64,000 nucleotides of DNA from Apiospora phragmitis (Eukaryota; Ascomycota; Sordariomycetes; Amphisphaeriales; Apiosporaceae): NCBI GenBank assembly GCA_038363925.1, contig JAQQWL010000015.1, positions 2,905,314 through 2,969,313 of the forward strand. Reading direction: 5' to 3'. Within the stretch, counting starts at the first letter, position 1. Every line of letters begins with the position of its first letter. A program made the translations under genes and the position numbers. Positions 23,212 to 35,384 of this stretch are shown here, piece after piece. A model generated the notes under the pieces. The model did not search any database and had not been told where the DNA came from. It saw nothing but the letters and a program-made list of their open reading frames with translations.

Positions 23212-25330
23212 CTTGTGCTGCGTGCGCGCGGCAGGTCGGTGGTAGTGACTGTGATTGTGCTGGGGACAGGCAAGAATGCCCAGCGGTGGGGTGGACACGG
23301 GCAACCAGAAAGGCGGCGGGCCAAGTGGCGGCAGAATTCGAAGGCGGGTGTCGAAAGAGGCAAGTGGACGGAGGATGCAAAGCCGAATGAACGGAGTTGC
23401 TCAACTTTCGCAGTCGGGGAAGGGATGGGTCGAAGGTCAGAGATAAGAAAGGGAGGTCGATGGAAGGAGAGTGTTGGTTGGTGAGGTCAGATCGAAATGG
23501 ATCGTATCCAGACCGGGCGGGTCTCAGATCCGGGCGATGCGATGGTTGTTCAATGCTGCGCTGCGGGCGGCGGCTAACCTGACCTGAGACTGGACACACT
23601 GGACTGTGCTGCGACTAGAAGCAGTCCACTGGAACCGATGGAGCGGATGCTACATGGAGCAGTAGCAGTCAGTCGTTCTCCTCAATCGATTGAACGGCAA
23701 GAATGTATGTTGCGAAGTAAGTAAGTACGGATGTTGAAGAGGTAGGTAATCAATTCATGACCTGAATGGTTGATGTCAATGTTGGTGGGATGGATGTGCG
23801 CGAATGCAAATGCAGTGCCTCAGCAGCAGCAGCAGCAGTCTTGATGGCACCAGACCTAAACAACCGCCCAGTAAAAAGCGTTCTGGTTGGCTGAACGCGG
23901 CCTTGTTGTGTTCCGATTGACAGGTACCAGGCCTGAACGTGCTACGCTAGGCGGTGCCGTTGGGTAGGTACTGGCTTCTGTACTAGTGGCCCCCCCTTCT
24001 AATATCAACGGAACCTGGGCAATGTAGGCCGGAGTCAATGGCCCTGTAGCTGCGACCGACAAAGCAAAAAAAAGAGCACTGTATTGATTGACTTATACTA
24101 CATGTATATACCGTCCAAGTGCTGGCGCTTGTTTTAGAATGCATCGTGGCCCTCAATCCCTCGCAAGTGCCAGTGCCAGTGCAGATCGGGCGGGACGAGG
24201 GGCGATCCCGAGCACACACAATCTGAGACTGCAACAAAGAACGGGTGTGGAGGAAACACGGCTGGATGCCTCCATAACTTGAACCTACTTCGGTTCCCTG
24301 GAAACGAAACAACACGCCAGACAGGGAAAGGGAAAGAAAACATTTGCAAAGTACGACGAAGACGAGGGGTTCCTGGCACCAATCAAGAGAAGACTGCTAT
24401 GTTGTCCAGTCATCACAAGCAGCGAATAGAAGCCGATGGGACTATGATGGGATCTAGACGCGTCGCGACCTTTTGGCTTTTCTTGCATGCACGTACTTGG
24501 CAGACGCTGCGAACGGGTGGTATTACTTTAGCAGCTCGGTCTGAGACGGGTCTTGTCTTCGCTGGAAGTAAAACAGGCTGACAGGCTTCCTTCCATCTTC
24601 CATCAGCTCTGTCTCTCTTCCCCTTTCCTCTTCTCTTGGTTTCACGGAGAGTCGCCCAGCCAGTCGCCTTGGAATCGGAGCCTCCATGCAGCAAGCATTG
24701 TTGCATGAAGATGACTTCTCGAACCAGTCTGGCTAGGCGTGTTGACGTTGCAAGGAACATCCCCTGACCAACTGGACGGTGATTAACGCGGGGCTTCCTC
24801 ATTGGTGTCCTGTGTTGATTTCTGACTGCTTCCGATGACTGCCCGGACAGTGCCAGGAACGACAGTGTGTGAGAGGAATAGATACGGTCGCAATAGCGGT
24901 AGCAGTCAGTCAGTGCAATCTGCAATAGAAGAGAGCTAGAAGTTCCTGTAGCCCACCAAACCGCTTCTTATCGGCCCCAAAAAGTCAAGCCACCCTCACT
25001 CCACCGAAGGCCGCCCGCCCACATGCATTACTCGAGTTGGGTCATTCCAATTGTCAAGCAATTGAATGGCATCGATAAGGGGATAAGGCATTGGCAATGC
25101 ATAATCGGCGTGTTTCAATTGATTCAATTGGTGGCAGCGAAAGCCGACCTGACCCGACCCGACCACCGACCCTTTTTTGGAGCTAAACTTCTCTCCCCAC
25201 GGCCGGCTTAATCAATCAGGTCAGAGCTTCATCATTCGGTGATAATTGGTATCGCATCATCACCACCCCCTCCGCTCTCAGTCTTCCACCTATTTTGCCG
25301 CGCCCATAATCCCCCATACGCAACAACACA
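23212..25330. other. Divergent intergenic region
   Basis: About 2.1 kb between tem1 and the glycine cleavage H gene. It contains a (CAG)6 microsatellite at 23821-23838 and GC-poor, CT-rich segments. No gene recognised. Confidence 0.45.
23821..23838. repeat. (CAG)6 microsatellite
   Basis: Six perfect CAG units in noncoding DNA upstream of tem1. Confidence 0.8.
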
Positions 25331-26009
25331 ATGGCAGCCTCAATTGCGACAAGATGCCTGCGGGCCACCCGTGCGCCCGGCAACTTCCTGAAGATTGCCC
25401 AAGCGCCTATCGCCCGGCCCAGCACCCGCTTCCCTTCGTCCGCTTTTCGGACTTTCTCTACTACTCCCCTCAGTAAGTCGGCCTCGATGCACCTCACCCA
25501 CCTATGGGTCATGGCTATGAAGAAAATAAAGAAGAAAAGAAGGAGACGAAGAAGAAGAAGAAACACTATGTTCCATTATACATCCCACTGACCACCCTAC
25601 GCCACCAGGAGAGATCCGCAAGTACACCAAGGACCACGAATGGGTCGACCTGAGCGCCGATAAGACGAGCGGCGTCATCGGCATCTCCGAGTACGCCGCC
25701 GAGGAGCTGGGCGACGTCGTCTACGTCGAACTGCCGGAAGATGGCAAGACCTTCCAGGCCGGCGACTCCATCGGCGCCGTCGAGTCGGTCAAGAGCGCCG
25801 CCGACATTAACGCACCCCTCAGCTGCCGCGTCACCTCGGTCAACATGCTGCTGGAGGAGAAGCCCGGCACCATCAACCAGGTCCCCGAGGACGACTCCCA
25901 CGGCGGCGGCTGGATCGCCAAGGTCGCCGTCGACGAGCAAGGGGTCAAGGACTTTGAGAACCTCATGGACGCCGAGGAGTACAAGGCCTTTACCGGCAGC
26001 GACGAATAG
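25331..26009 (+). CDS. gcv3: Glycine cleavage system H protein, mitochondrial
   Basis: Two exons (25331-25472 and 25609-26009) encode 180 residues. The first is an Arg/Ala/Ser-rich mitochondrial presequence; the second carries the lipoyl domain with the lipoylated Lys in VESVKSAAD and the family stretch PEDDSHGGGWIAK. H protein shuttles the aminomethyl group between the P, T and L proteins of the glycine decarboxylase complex in the matrix. The intron (136 bp) is rich in AAG/GAA repeats. The splice phase is consistent, the frame is intact and the stop is TAG. Confidence 0.94.
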
Positions 26010-26443
26010 ATAGGTCAAGGCAGAAAAGCAAGCAAGAAAGATGACCATCAGCCCTGTTCGCGCGACAGGAAGAAGAGGAGGGAGGCTACGGGCACCGCGG
26101 GCGTTCGGTTGGCAAAGGAGGGAGGGAAGGAAGGAAGAGGGTCATGTTCAACATAGATCATTGGACGCGGTGCATACGGTCACATGGAAAGTACCACACA
26201 CATCGGAGCGGAGGCAGAAGTCGTTGAACTGGCTCAACCTTGTATCATAGACGAAACACCACAACAGGGTATTTTCCTCGTCAAACAGACAGCGCAAGCT
26301 CGGCAAGCTTCAGATTATATGGCTTTTGGTGATCGCACCGCTGGAAATTGCATATCGCATGCATGCTCTTTCTAGCTGCATCACATTTCGTGGTATCTTT
26401 CTATCTTATATCTGGTCTCCAACCCGACCACCCCTTGTAGCAC
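26010..26443. other. Convergent 3' flanks
   Basis: About 430 bp between convergent genes, purine-rich at the left. Nothing else recognised. Confidence 0.4.
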
Positions 26444-27517
26444 CTAGGCGGGCACCCACTTCTCGGCGCCCTGCTGGTTCGCCTCGCGCTCGGCGTTGAT
26501 GGCGTCGAGGATCTTCTGGGCCCCCTTGTCCGTCAGCTCCTGGGCGATCCCTCTGCCAAAAGCCACCGCCTCCTCCCGCGTCGTGATCTGCTCCACCATC
26601 TCGGCGTCGGCGCCCTCGGTGCCGTCCACGCTGACGACCGTGGCCACCATGCGCAGCTGTTTGTCGTCCAGCCACTTCGTCTCAACACCAATGGGGATGC
26701 TGCAGCCGCCCTCGAGCGTGCGCATGACGCTCCGCTCCGCCTCGGCCTCGAGCATGACCTGGCGGTTCTCGAAGGGTTTCAGTAGTTCCAGGGTCGTCTC
26801 GTCGTCGGCGCGGGCCTCGAGGCCGAGCCCGCCCTGGCCCACGGCGTGCAGCATGCCGCCCGACGAGCTCTCGAGGTACTGACTGGCGCGGCTGAGGAGG
26901 CTCATGCGCGACAAGCCTGCGGCCGCTAGGATCAGCACCGTGTATTCTCCGTCCTCGGCGTCGAGCTTGCGCAGGCGCGTGTCGATGTTGCCGCGCATGT
27001 CGCGGAACTCGAGCCCGGGATACTTGCGCCGGATCTGGGCCATGCGGCGCACGCTGCTGGTGCCGACGACGCTTCCCGCGGGCAGGTCGGCGAGCGACTT
27101 GTACTTGTCTTGGAGGCTCTTCTTGACGACGACGACATCGCGCGGGTCTTCGCGCTCGGGGATACAGGCGAGCACGCAGCCGTCGGGCAGGCTGGTGGGC
27201 ATGTCCTTGAGGGAGTGCACGACCAGATCCAACTCCTTGGCGACGAGGCCAGCCTCGAGCTCGTTGGTCCAGAGGCCCTTGCCGCCCGACTTGTCGAAGT
27301 TGTAGAGGGCGGTGATCTTGTCCTTGTCGGCGAGCGAGTCCATGCCGCGGACCTCGAAGCGGACGTGCGGGTGCAGCTTGGCCAGCGAGGCGACGACGAA
27401 GTCGGCCTGCTTGAGGGCCAGGGCCGACTTGCGGGTGCCGACGCGGACCGTGGTCATGGCCGCCTTGGCGGCGTCGGATGTCGTGATCACGGGCTGGGTG
27501 GCGGCGGCGGTCGACAT
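26444..27517 (-). CDS. hem3: Porphobilinogen deaminase (hydroxymethylbilane synthase)
   Basis: Single exon of 357 residues. The enzyme joins four porphobilinogen units into hydroxymethylbilane, the third committed step of haem synthesis in the cytosol. Diagnostic parts: VGTRKSALAL near the N-terminus, VVHSLKDMP, GTSSVRR, FRDMRGNIDTRL, AVGQGGLGLE, and the dipyrromethane-cofactor Cys in EGGCSIPIG. The length and order of blocks are complete. ATG 27517 gives a short Ala/Thr-rich tail before the first strand, as in other fungi. The frame is intact. Confidence 0.96.
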   Translation of the reverse strand: MSTAAATQPVITTSDAAKAAMTTVRVGTRKSALALKQADFVVASLAKLHPHVRFEVRGMDSLADKDKITALYNFDKSGGKGLWTNELEAGLVAKELDLVVHSLKDMPTSLPDGCVLACIPEREDPRDVVVVKKSLQDKYKSLADLPAGSVVGTSSVRRMAQIRRKYPGLEFRDMRGNIDTRLRKLDAEDGEYTVLILAAAGLSRMSLLSRASQYLESSSGGMLHAVGQGGLGLEARADDETTLELLKPFENRQVMLEAEAERSVMRTLEGGCSIPIGVETKWLDDKQLRMVATVVSVDGTEGADAEMVEQITTREEAVAFGRGIAQELTDKGAQKILDAINAEREANQQGAEKWVPA

Positions 27518-29119
27518 GGTGGCGGATGGGGGGAGAGACGAGGGTGTACTGGGACTCGAATGGGTTCAATGTCAGACAACCGGTGATTCTTTTTGCTTCG
27601 TTCTCGAAAATTGACCAGTACAAGCGGCAATTGACTTTTGTTTCCGGAAGTAGGTCAGCCGCTGCTAGGTTCGATTAGTTGCAGCGCTGTAGCTGACTGT
27701 TCTTCCGCGGGGCAGTCAGCGTTCAATCTCGGGTTTTGGAGGGGTAAATCTGGGTCTTTCCTAAAGTCCTATGTAGCACCTGGATGAGGGGCAGATCGAC
27801 TGGGCTGGGCTGGACTCCGGAGTACCACATCAATGGGACATCATCCATCAGTGACGCATGCGCCTGCAAGGATGCTAAAATGGCCGTCTATGGATTTAGT
27901 TGTCTGTGCCATGATGGACACAATAATATCCTACTACTGCATGGGACCATTCCGTATTTTTCATATTGATCCAATCCCGACTAGCCGAGTGAGACCATGC
28001 CAATCGTTTCTATCTTCAATGTTATCTTGAAGCAGTGGAATTAACTGACCACTACATGTAGGCCTGCTCTTGGCTCCTAAACATGAAGAACCATCATGCA
28101 CCCCAACGCCAGGTACGATCCAATAATCATCAACTCGCCCCTCTCCCCTTGCTTTCCTGTTTGCCTGTCAGACTTTAGACTCTCGGCGCCTCCCGTGACA
28201 CCACCGTTGGAACCTTCTATGACCAACTGTCTCCTTGCCGACCTCCTCCCTGGCCCCTTGCTCTAACCCGGACTAAATCCAGCCTCGTGCCTCGATGCGA
28301 TGCCACTAATGCAGGCGCGCGCAACCTACGCAGGGTAGTTCTACTGGTCACTAACCTGCTGTATCGCATCTCGCATCTGCCTCCTTTCGATTCTTCCGAT
28401 AACCGAGACCTGCTGTGGATAGTCCCATTGTAAGCCCCCTAAGTCCCGCCCGAGACACGGATCCGGCGTCACATGGACAGGCTGGACCATCACAAGTGTG
28501 CCCGTCGTGGGGACACGACCAACTTCATCAGAGCCGCGCTTCCTCTTCTGATGGCAAGCTCCATCATGGATCCTAAAGCCTTACGGCCTGTTCGGCTTTC
28601 TATGGCAACATGATGCTACATACGTGACCTGGAACGCGTCACTGAGCAAGTCTTCCAGTCGTTATACGGCTCGTTTAGGCACCTTCTAGGTGCAATCGTG
28701 ACACATTTCACCGGGGCCGTCGCTGACCACGATGTATCCTAACGAATGATATTCTAATACCTCGCGTAATCGTCCTCAGCATCCCCCGTCCTGGGCCTTG
28801 AGGACGCGGGACTTCCTCATGGTTTCGATATGAAGTAATGTGTCGCTTTAACTTGCCACGGACGGCAGTAGTACTCACCTGATCCCTATCCCAAGCCCAT
28901 GCCGTGACCCCGAGGAAACCATTCCATAAAACGGACTAGATCTCTCAGTTCGTTCGACACCGTCTATAAAGCCTGAGATCGCTATGATATCAAACCCATC
29001 TCTTTCAACATCCAAGGCATCACTGACCCCGAAGCTTCCAAAGCCACACGCAGTTACCAACCGAATCAGATCTGTTCCGTGTCCTTGAAATACATTCACC
29101 GAACGAGACGCTATTCAAG
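27518..29119. other. Divergent intergenic region
   Basis: About 1.6 kb with no coding signal on either strand and no repeat that I can see. It holds the promoters of hem3 and of the Cys-rich protein gene. Confidence 0.45.
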
Positions 29120-29636
29120 ATGAGAAGCTGCACCGGTCTGAGAAATGCCATCTTTTTTGCCAGCTTGGGCTTGGCCAGTATCCAGAAGCATCAGAACTTG
29201 CCACCCTCCTCACTGGCATCGGCTCGTGCGCCCCTGAGCACCAGCACGTCCGCCAACTGTGGGAAAGGCTACACCTACTGCGGCTACATGCTCCAGTCAG
29301 GCGGACACAGTAAGTCTTCTTCTTCTTCTCTCCCTCCACTCGTTCGAACTTTCCTCTCTCTCTCTCTCTCTCTCTCGCCCTCTGACAGCCCGGCGCATCA
29401 TGGTAGATTTCTCCCCCGACACCATCAACAAGACCTACTGCGACGGGCTCAAGGACTACTGTCCGAACAACACCCCGAAGACGCCGCCCGGCCAGGCCGT
29501 CTTCATCTGCATGAACGACGCGCCCGCCAGCATCCAGCTGATGTGCGCCTGCAGTGGCAAGTGCCTCGACGAGCCGGCCAGCAACAACATTGCCCACTGC
29601 GACTCGGCGTGCGCGAACCCCCAAAAGTGCGATTAG
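29120..29636 (+). CDS. Small secreted cysteine-rich protein (candidate effector)
   Basis: Exons 29120-29309 and 29389-29636 give 145 residues. The N-terminus has a hydrophobic signal-like stretch (IFFASLGLAS). The mature part holds about 11 cysteines, including CGKGYTYCGY, a spacing seen in many short secreted proteins of plant-associated and saprotrophic fungi, and the cluster MCACSGKC. No catalytic domain is visible. Secretion and a role at the cell surface or host interface are inferred only from size, signal and Cys content. The intron contains a long CT dinucleotide run. The frame is intact and the stop is TAG. Confidence 0.72.
29352..29378. repeat. CT dinucleotide tract in intron
   Basis: About 12 CT units forming the pyrimidine tract before the acceptor of the Cys-rich protein gene. 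Confidence 0.7.
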
Positions 29637-30709
29637 TTCCGTACAGGTCGGGACAGCTCCGTCAAACCACAAAGGTTTCCTTGAGATGGCATCCCGATAT
29701 CCAAGCAGTACAGTGGTGGTGGGGGTGGCAGGACAGTTACCAGGTCGCTCGCTTTATCCCATATTGCTTTTTCGTCAATGACTTCTTATCTCCGTGGTCC
29801 AGCATGACGTTTGAGGGTCTGATCAGAAGGACGAGAGCATAATGTAGTTCGTAAGAAACATCATTTCATGCCCTTTCTAGGGAAATAAGTTCCAGTTGTA
29901 CATCTTGCATGTGACTGTCATGTATTCCCGAGACGTGTGATGTAGATGATTTAGAATGTCCGTTCACTAAACCCGAGTCTCGTAATCCTATCCTGATAGC
30001 CCTTTTATTTCTTGGTGAGCTTCCTTGATTTACCGGACTGTGTATCCGTACTTGATATAGCATATACCTACCTAGTCACTTGTAGTAACTGGAAGGGGTC
30101 AACCACTTTCTTCAGAACGGAGTTGAGTGTATCGGCGAAAGCCCCGCCTCTGTTGACGCGGCGGTTCAGTTAAAAATGGGGTCGATTGGAGTGTTCTATC
30201 AGCGATCATCTGGTATACCTTCAATATTCCTTCCTGATTTCTACTTTACCTTCCATTGATCCAGACTCATTGCATAGTATTGGATGCCGTGCGCATATTA
30301 TGCATGATTTAGATGATATTTTCTTGCTCGAATTCCCGATGGCTGCGAACATCCATCCAACCCCTGTGGTCAATACAAGTCGACGAGGCAGTGTCGCAGG
30401 CCGCCAAGTCCGTCGAGAGCTCCTGTTAATTAGTAGGTGTCCACATGCATGGGGTACCTGAGACGCAGCAGGCAATGTGTGCTGCGATTCCCGGCCAAGG
30501 GGCTAGATTAGCTAATTCCAGTAGTTATTGTATCTAAATCCTTCGGTCGGACACCCCTCAGAAGAAGAAACGATGCAGTTCTAGCGGCTGGGTAGCAACC
30601 TGTGAAGACTGGCCCCCCAAAAACACACATAAATATTCATCTTTCCATTTTCCCTAATTCTGCGCTTTTCTCTTCCGGGACTCGACAAATAAAAAGAGGT
30701 AGGTAGGAC
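29637..30709. other. Intergenic region
   Basis: About 1.07 kb with no coding pattern. A TA/A-rich stretch ending in ATAAAAAGAG (about 30688-30697) lies shortly before the next start and may be promoter DNA. Confidence 0.4.
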
Positions 30710-31878
30710 ATGACGATGACGACTCCCGAGCGTGTGCGCATACTGGACGGGGGTCTCGGCACTTCGTTGGAGGATCGCTACGGTGTCGTGTTCGACGACG
30801 CGACCCCGCTATGGTCGTCGCACCTGATCGTCTCCGATCCGGATACGCTGCTGGCCTGCCAGAGGGACTTTGTCGAGGCCGGCGCCGACGTGCTGCTCAC
30901 CCCCACCTACCAGGTCTCCATCGAGGGCTTCGCGAGGACCAAAGTCGCCCCGTTCCCGGACGGCATCCCCAGGTTCGCCATTGAGCGCTACCTGGCCAAC
31001 GCCGTCCGGATTGCGGAGAAGGCGGCGAGGAGAGCAGCACCACCACACCAGAGCTCCTCTTCTTCTTCGGCCAGCCTGGCCTTGAGCCTGGGCCCTTATG
31101 GGCGTGCATGCTCCCCAGCCAGGAGTACAGCGGGAAATACGACGACGACCACGACACCGAGGAGGCATTGTACCGGTGGCATCTGGAGCGGCTGCGCTTG
31201 TTTACCAACGTCCAGGGCTTGATGGACCGCATCGCCTATGTGGCCTTTGAGACGCTCCCCCGCCTCGACGAGATCCGCGCGGTGCGGAGGGCGTACCACG
31301 ATGCGGATATGGGCAAGGAGTTCTGGATTTCCTGCGTGTTCCCGGGCGAGGCCAATCTGCTGCCGGACGGGACCCCCGTCGACCACGCGGTGAAGGGGAT
31401 GCTGGAACCTCTAAGTGGCGGTTCCAAACCATGGGGCATCGGCATCAACTGCACCAAGTTGAATAAGCTTCCCAGCCTCATCAAGAGTTACGGCGAAAGT
31501 GTCCGAAGCATGACGTCCGCTCCGACTTTGGAGACGGCGCCGTGCTTACTGTTATATCCCGACGGCACCAAAGGCGAAGTCTACAACACGACGACCAAGA
31601 AGTGGGAGAAGCAGCAGGCACATACGCAAGCGGCGGACCATAAGGTGCGTCTTCTTCCAAGCCTTTCTGTTATGTCAAGCTTTCCTGTCACACTCACATG
31701 CTCACTGTCAATATCTCCATCTATCTAGGGACCCTGGGCCAAGGAACTTGCCAATATTGTGCGATCCACGCAGGACCAGGGCGTTTTCAGGTCCTTCATA
31801 GTGGGTGGCTGCTGCAAAGCCTCTGCCGCCGAAATCAATGAGCTTCGATGGGAATTCCCAGGTTCCTCGCGCACATGA
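30710..31878 (+). CDS. Homocysteine S-methyltransferase (Mht1/MmuM type)
   Basis: Zinc enzyme that transfers a methyl group from S-methylmethionine (or AdoMet) to homocysteine, giving methionine. N-terminal ILDGGLGTSLE starts the TIM barrel; Zn ligands appear as GINCTK and GGCCKA, the second after the intron (31645-31728). Length (about 362 residues) fits yeast Mht1. The frame breaks at 31100-31102: GGG stands where GGGG is needed, in the conserved LGPYG-ACMLPSQEY joint. A Ser-rich insertion just before it is unusual. The ATG at 30710 is directly before the barrel. The next gene on the same strand is an amino-acid permease, the same pairing as yeast MHT1-MMP1 and bacterial mmuM-mmuP, which supports a role in S-methylmethionine use. 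Confidence 0.85.
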
Positions 31879-32326
31879 CTCGTCACGTCATATCCCTCTA
31901 AAAAGATGTAACTATTCTTTCACCACAGCTCTCTCGCCCTAGTCCCAGCAGTCTCAGCCGTCCCAGCACGCCACCGTGAGGGTCCCACTCGGGCCAGGCC
32001 AATTGAGATCTGGAGAGTAGTCCGTAGTCCCCTCGCGCAAGGGCCTAGAACCCAGCTACCAGCTACCCAAGGCCAGTAGCCTATTTCGTCAAGGCCCTGG
32101 AGGGCTGGAACAGCGGAGGCGGGACTCTCCGGCCCAGCTCATGTGCCCGTCGCTGAACCGTCGCGCCCCAAGGATCCACCGCGCGTGGAAAATTCTCCCC
32201 CCCCTGTGCCCGATATCCGGAAGTGGCCTGCCACCGGGGACAATGTATGCAAGGGACGGACAGCAGCGATAGCGGAACTACCGAGTAGCACAGCATATCG
32301 ATGCCTCTATTCAAAATGTCTTTAAA
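31879..32326. other. Short intergenic region between methyltransferase and permease
   Basis: About 450 bp, GC-rich. It presumably holds the permease promoter; no clear TATA box. Confidence 0.4.
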
Positions 32327-34228
32327 ATGGCACACATGGGAGCTCCCCCCTCGTCGTTCGCCCTCGTGCGTACCTGCATTAGTGTCTTGTCGTTGTGTTC
32401 TCCCAGTCTCCTAGGATAAGGTGCCCAAGCCCGACGACCCCTCCTCTTGCGGATCAAGACTATGGCTTCCGTCACGACAATTTCTGGGATGCCGCCGCCG
32501 CCGCCGCCGAGTCCCATGCGATTCATCGGGATGCCGAGAGGGCGCTGCACAGCCAGCAGGAGGACAAAGACCCCTACGTGCCGCAGCTCAACGTCGGCGG
32601 GCATGGCGCGACCCAGCGGCGGCTGCGCAGCTACCAGGTGACCATGATTGGTATCACCAGCGGTATCGGTACCGGTCTCTTCATCGGCACGGGCGCGGCC
32701 TATGCGAAGGCCGGCCCCGCCGGTCTGCTTCTGGCCTTCATCATCGTCGGAGGCATTCTCTGGTGCGTGATGCAGAGTATCGCCGAGCTGGCAACCTTGG
32801 TGAGTCGAGCCCCCCGTGCCCTCCCCCATTGTATACTCGATATTGGCCACGAACTTGGCCTGACCAGACCCATGTGCTGCAGATCCCTACAGCAGGATCC
32901 TTCCCTCACTGGGCTACCCGGTTCATCGACCCCGCGGTCGGCTTCTCGCTGGCCATATCCTACGGCTACTGCTTCACCATCGCCATCGCGTCCGAATGTT
33001 CCGCCGCCGCCATCCTCGTCTCGTATTGGTCCGACATCTCGCCGGCCGTGCTCATCAGCATCTCGCTGGCTCTGATCCTGGCCATCAACCTCATGAGCGT
33101 CCGGTTTTTCGGCGAGACCGAGGTCATCACGGGCGCCATCAAGGTGACCTGCTTCATCGGCCTCCTCCTCGTCTCCATCGTCATCACGGCCGGCGGCGCG
33201 CCCCACCACGAAAAGGTCGGATTCAAGTACTGGCGCGAGCCGGGCGCCTGGACCGACTTCCACGGCATCACCGGCTCGACCGGCCACTTCCTGGGCTTCC
33301 TGTCGGCCTTTGTGAACGCTAGTTTCAGCTTAATCGGCGTCGAGACCGTCGTCATCACCGCGGCCGAGGCCGTCAACCCGCACAAGACCATCCCGAGCTC
33401 GGCCCGCAACGTCACCTACCGCATCGCCATCTTTTACATCTTGGGCGCTTTGTTTATTAGCCTCGTCGTGGACCCGCGCAATGCTTCCCTGGTTTCGGGC
33501 ACGGGTAACGCCAACAGCTCGCCCTGGGTCATCGCCATCCGCGAGGCCGGCATCAGCGTGCTGCCCAGTATTGTGAATGCCTGCATTATGATCTCGGCCT
33601 GGTCGGCGGGCAACTCGTACTGCTGGGTCGGGTCCCGCATGAATGTGGCCATGACGACGGACCGCCAGCTGCCGCAGATCTTTGGCCGCACCACCAAGAA
33701 CGGTGTGCCCTGGGTGGCCGTCATCGCCGCCTAGCTGTTCGGCCCCCTGGCCTATCTCAGTCTCGGAGCGGGCGGGGCCGCCCAGGCCTTCTCTTGGCTC
33801 CTCATCCTTAGCTCGGTCGCCGGGCTCATCGCCTGGGCCACGCTCTGCTTCTGCTACATCCGCTTCCACCGCGCCATGCAGGTGCAGGGCGTGAGCCGCG
33901 ACACGCTGCCATGGGAGGCGCCCTTCCAGCCCTACGCGGCGTGGATCGGGTTCATCGGCTCGTCCGCCATTGTCCTCATCACCGGCTTCCCCGTCTTCCT
34001 CAAGGGGAACTTTACGGCCTCGGGCTTCATCGCGGCCTATGTTGGGATCCCCATCTTTGTGATCCCCATCATCATCTGGAAGCTTGTGTACAAGACCAAG
34101 GTAAGTCCAGGCCGGCTCAGCTCATCCGATCCGTTCGAATTTGTTAGTGCGCTGACCAAGTTCCCCAGTTTATCCGAGCGCGCGACATGGATCTTTGGTC
34201 TGGTCGCCTTCCGGAGGGTTCTCAGTAA
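32327..34228 (+). CDS. Amino-acid permease (APC superfamily, YAT type), with internal TAG
   Basis: Proton-coupled amino-acid transporter of the plasma membrane. The core starts with RRLRSYQVTMIGITSGIGTG (helix 1, the family signature) and runs through about 12 helices to a short tail after the intron at 34101-34168. Introns: one near 32365-32414, 32800-32882 and 34101-34168. With ATG 32327 the N-terminus reads well up to 32438-32441, where CCCC should be CCC. ATG 32316 in another frame avoids that shift but gives an unlikely N-terminus. Codon 33732-33734 is TAG, with the same frame continuing as a normal permease (LFGPLAYLSLG). The TAG is a substitution, so the gene may be inactive unless it is a base error or read through. 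Its position after the homocysteine methyltransferase suggests S-methylmethionine as substrate. Confidence 0.8.
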
Positions 34229-34527
34229 ACTCGTGCTCAGCAACCACGCGGAGGACTACTAATGTTGCTGGATCTTCCCGCGCTGAGATATAGATCCATT
34301 AGAGCAAATCATCCTAACAAGTATTGTAATAGATATCATAGACAGCATAGACGTCATCATTTTGGGATACCCTTCTACGCGACTCAAATACGTTTCATCT
34401 CAAACTCTTTGCTGTGCAGTGACCATTCCATGTCGAATCCGTTGCCGGCTCATTGTCGAGGACCTAAATTGCCGTGTTTAAATTATTGGTGTCATTAATC
34501 GAAGCTGTACCTTGACCACTACTGCAT

Positions 34528-35384
34528 CTAAACTGGTGCGTCAGGCAACTCGTGATCCAGGTTCAGAATGGGCTCAACGAAACCGCGAAAGGCGACGCTG
34601 GATATCCTCAATGCAGGCGTCGGTCCCTGGTCCGCATCCGCCCCGGAAGGAACGTTATCATCTGTCATGGCAGTTGTTGTTGCCGCTGCTGGCTCGAGGT
34701 CAGACGGCGGTGTCGTGCCGCCCTCGAGGTTCAAAGTCCACCGCAGCCCGAACCCGCGGCTATTCCGGACCTCGTAAATGGCGACGTACGAATGCAGCAT
34801 GAGCACGTTCTCCCAGCGAACATTGCCCAAGACGTTGTCCAGCACGCCGGCCGCGAGCTCCGTTTTGTGCTCGTTGCTGCCCTTGGGCCAGGGCCAAAAG
34901 GGATGTGGCCGACCATGCTCTGACGAAGCCCCGCCACGCTCGAAATGTTCTATTGAGTTGGGTGTCAATCAATTACCCCGCGTACCAGCCACTCAACCAC
35001 ACAGCTCCCAGCTGCTCGGCTGTCACGGACCTGCAGTAGTACACAACATAGGAAGGTCCCCCGATTTCTTGAAACATGGCACTTACTGCAAAGAGCGACG
35101 GCGCCCGCTGACATGCGTGACTTGGGCCTCGGAGGGGCGTTGAATGACTCGACCAGGGCCGCTCGATCGGGCGGCAGCAGGAACACTGTGCCTTGGGTGC
35201 GCACCAAGCCTGCCTTTCTGTAGGCCATCTCCTCGGGGCTGGGCTCTGCCGACCAGGGCAGCTGTAGGCTTTGGTACATTGCGATCCGGTCGATGGCTTC
35301 TCGTCTGCTCAACCTCGAGATCAAGTTCCTAACCTGGACAGATAATTGACAACGCAATTCCACAGCAGATAAAACTGGTGACAT
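34528..35384 (-). CDS. Hypothetical protein, 239 residues
   Basis: Exons 35384-35087 and 34949-34528 join in phase and give an intact 239-residue protein. I do not recognise the family. The first exon encodes an Arg-rich N-terminus and the stretch EEMAYRKAGLVRTQGTVFLL; the second begins with a His/Gly/Pro-rich loop followed by a more ordered part (ENVLMLHSYVAIYEVRNSRG, FGLRWTL), and ends in a low-complexity Thr/Ala region and the tail HELPDAPV. There is no signal peptide or membrane helix. The intron (137 bp) contains several alternative AG sites; the last one keeps the frame. It lies on the same strand as the next gene, 279 bp away. Confidence 0.6.

Noticed and set aside
22577..23599. 340-residue minus-strand ORF overlapping tem1
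   Set aside because: Another frame of the GTPase gene; Arg/Pro/His-rich composition typical of shadow frames.
26682..27623. Arg-rich 313-residue minus-strand ORF
   Set aside because: Shadow frame of hem3.
33732..33734. TAG as a sense codon (altered genetic code)
   Set aside because: Several intact genes here (CAND1, H protein, the Cys-rich protein) end with TAG, so it is a normal stop.
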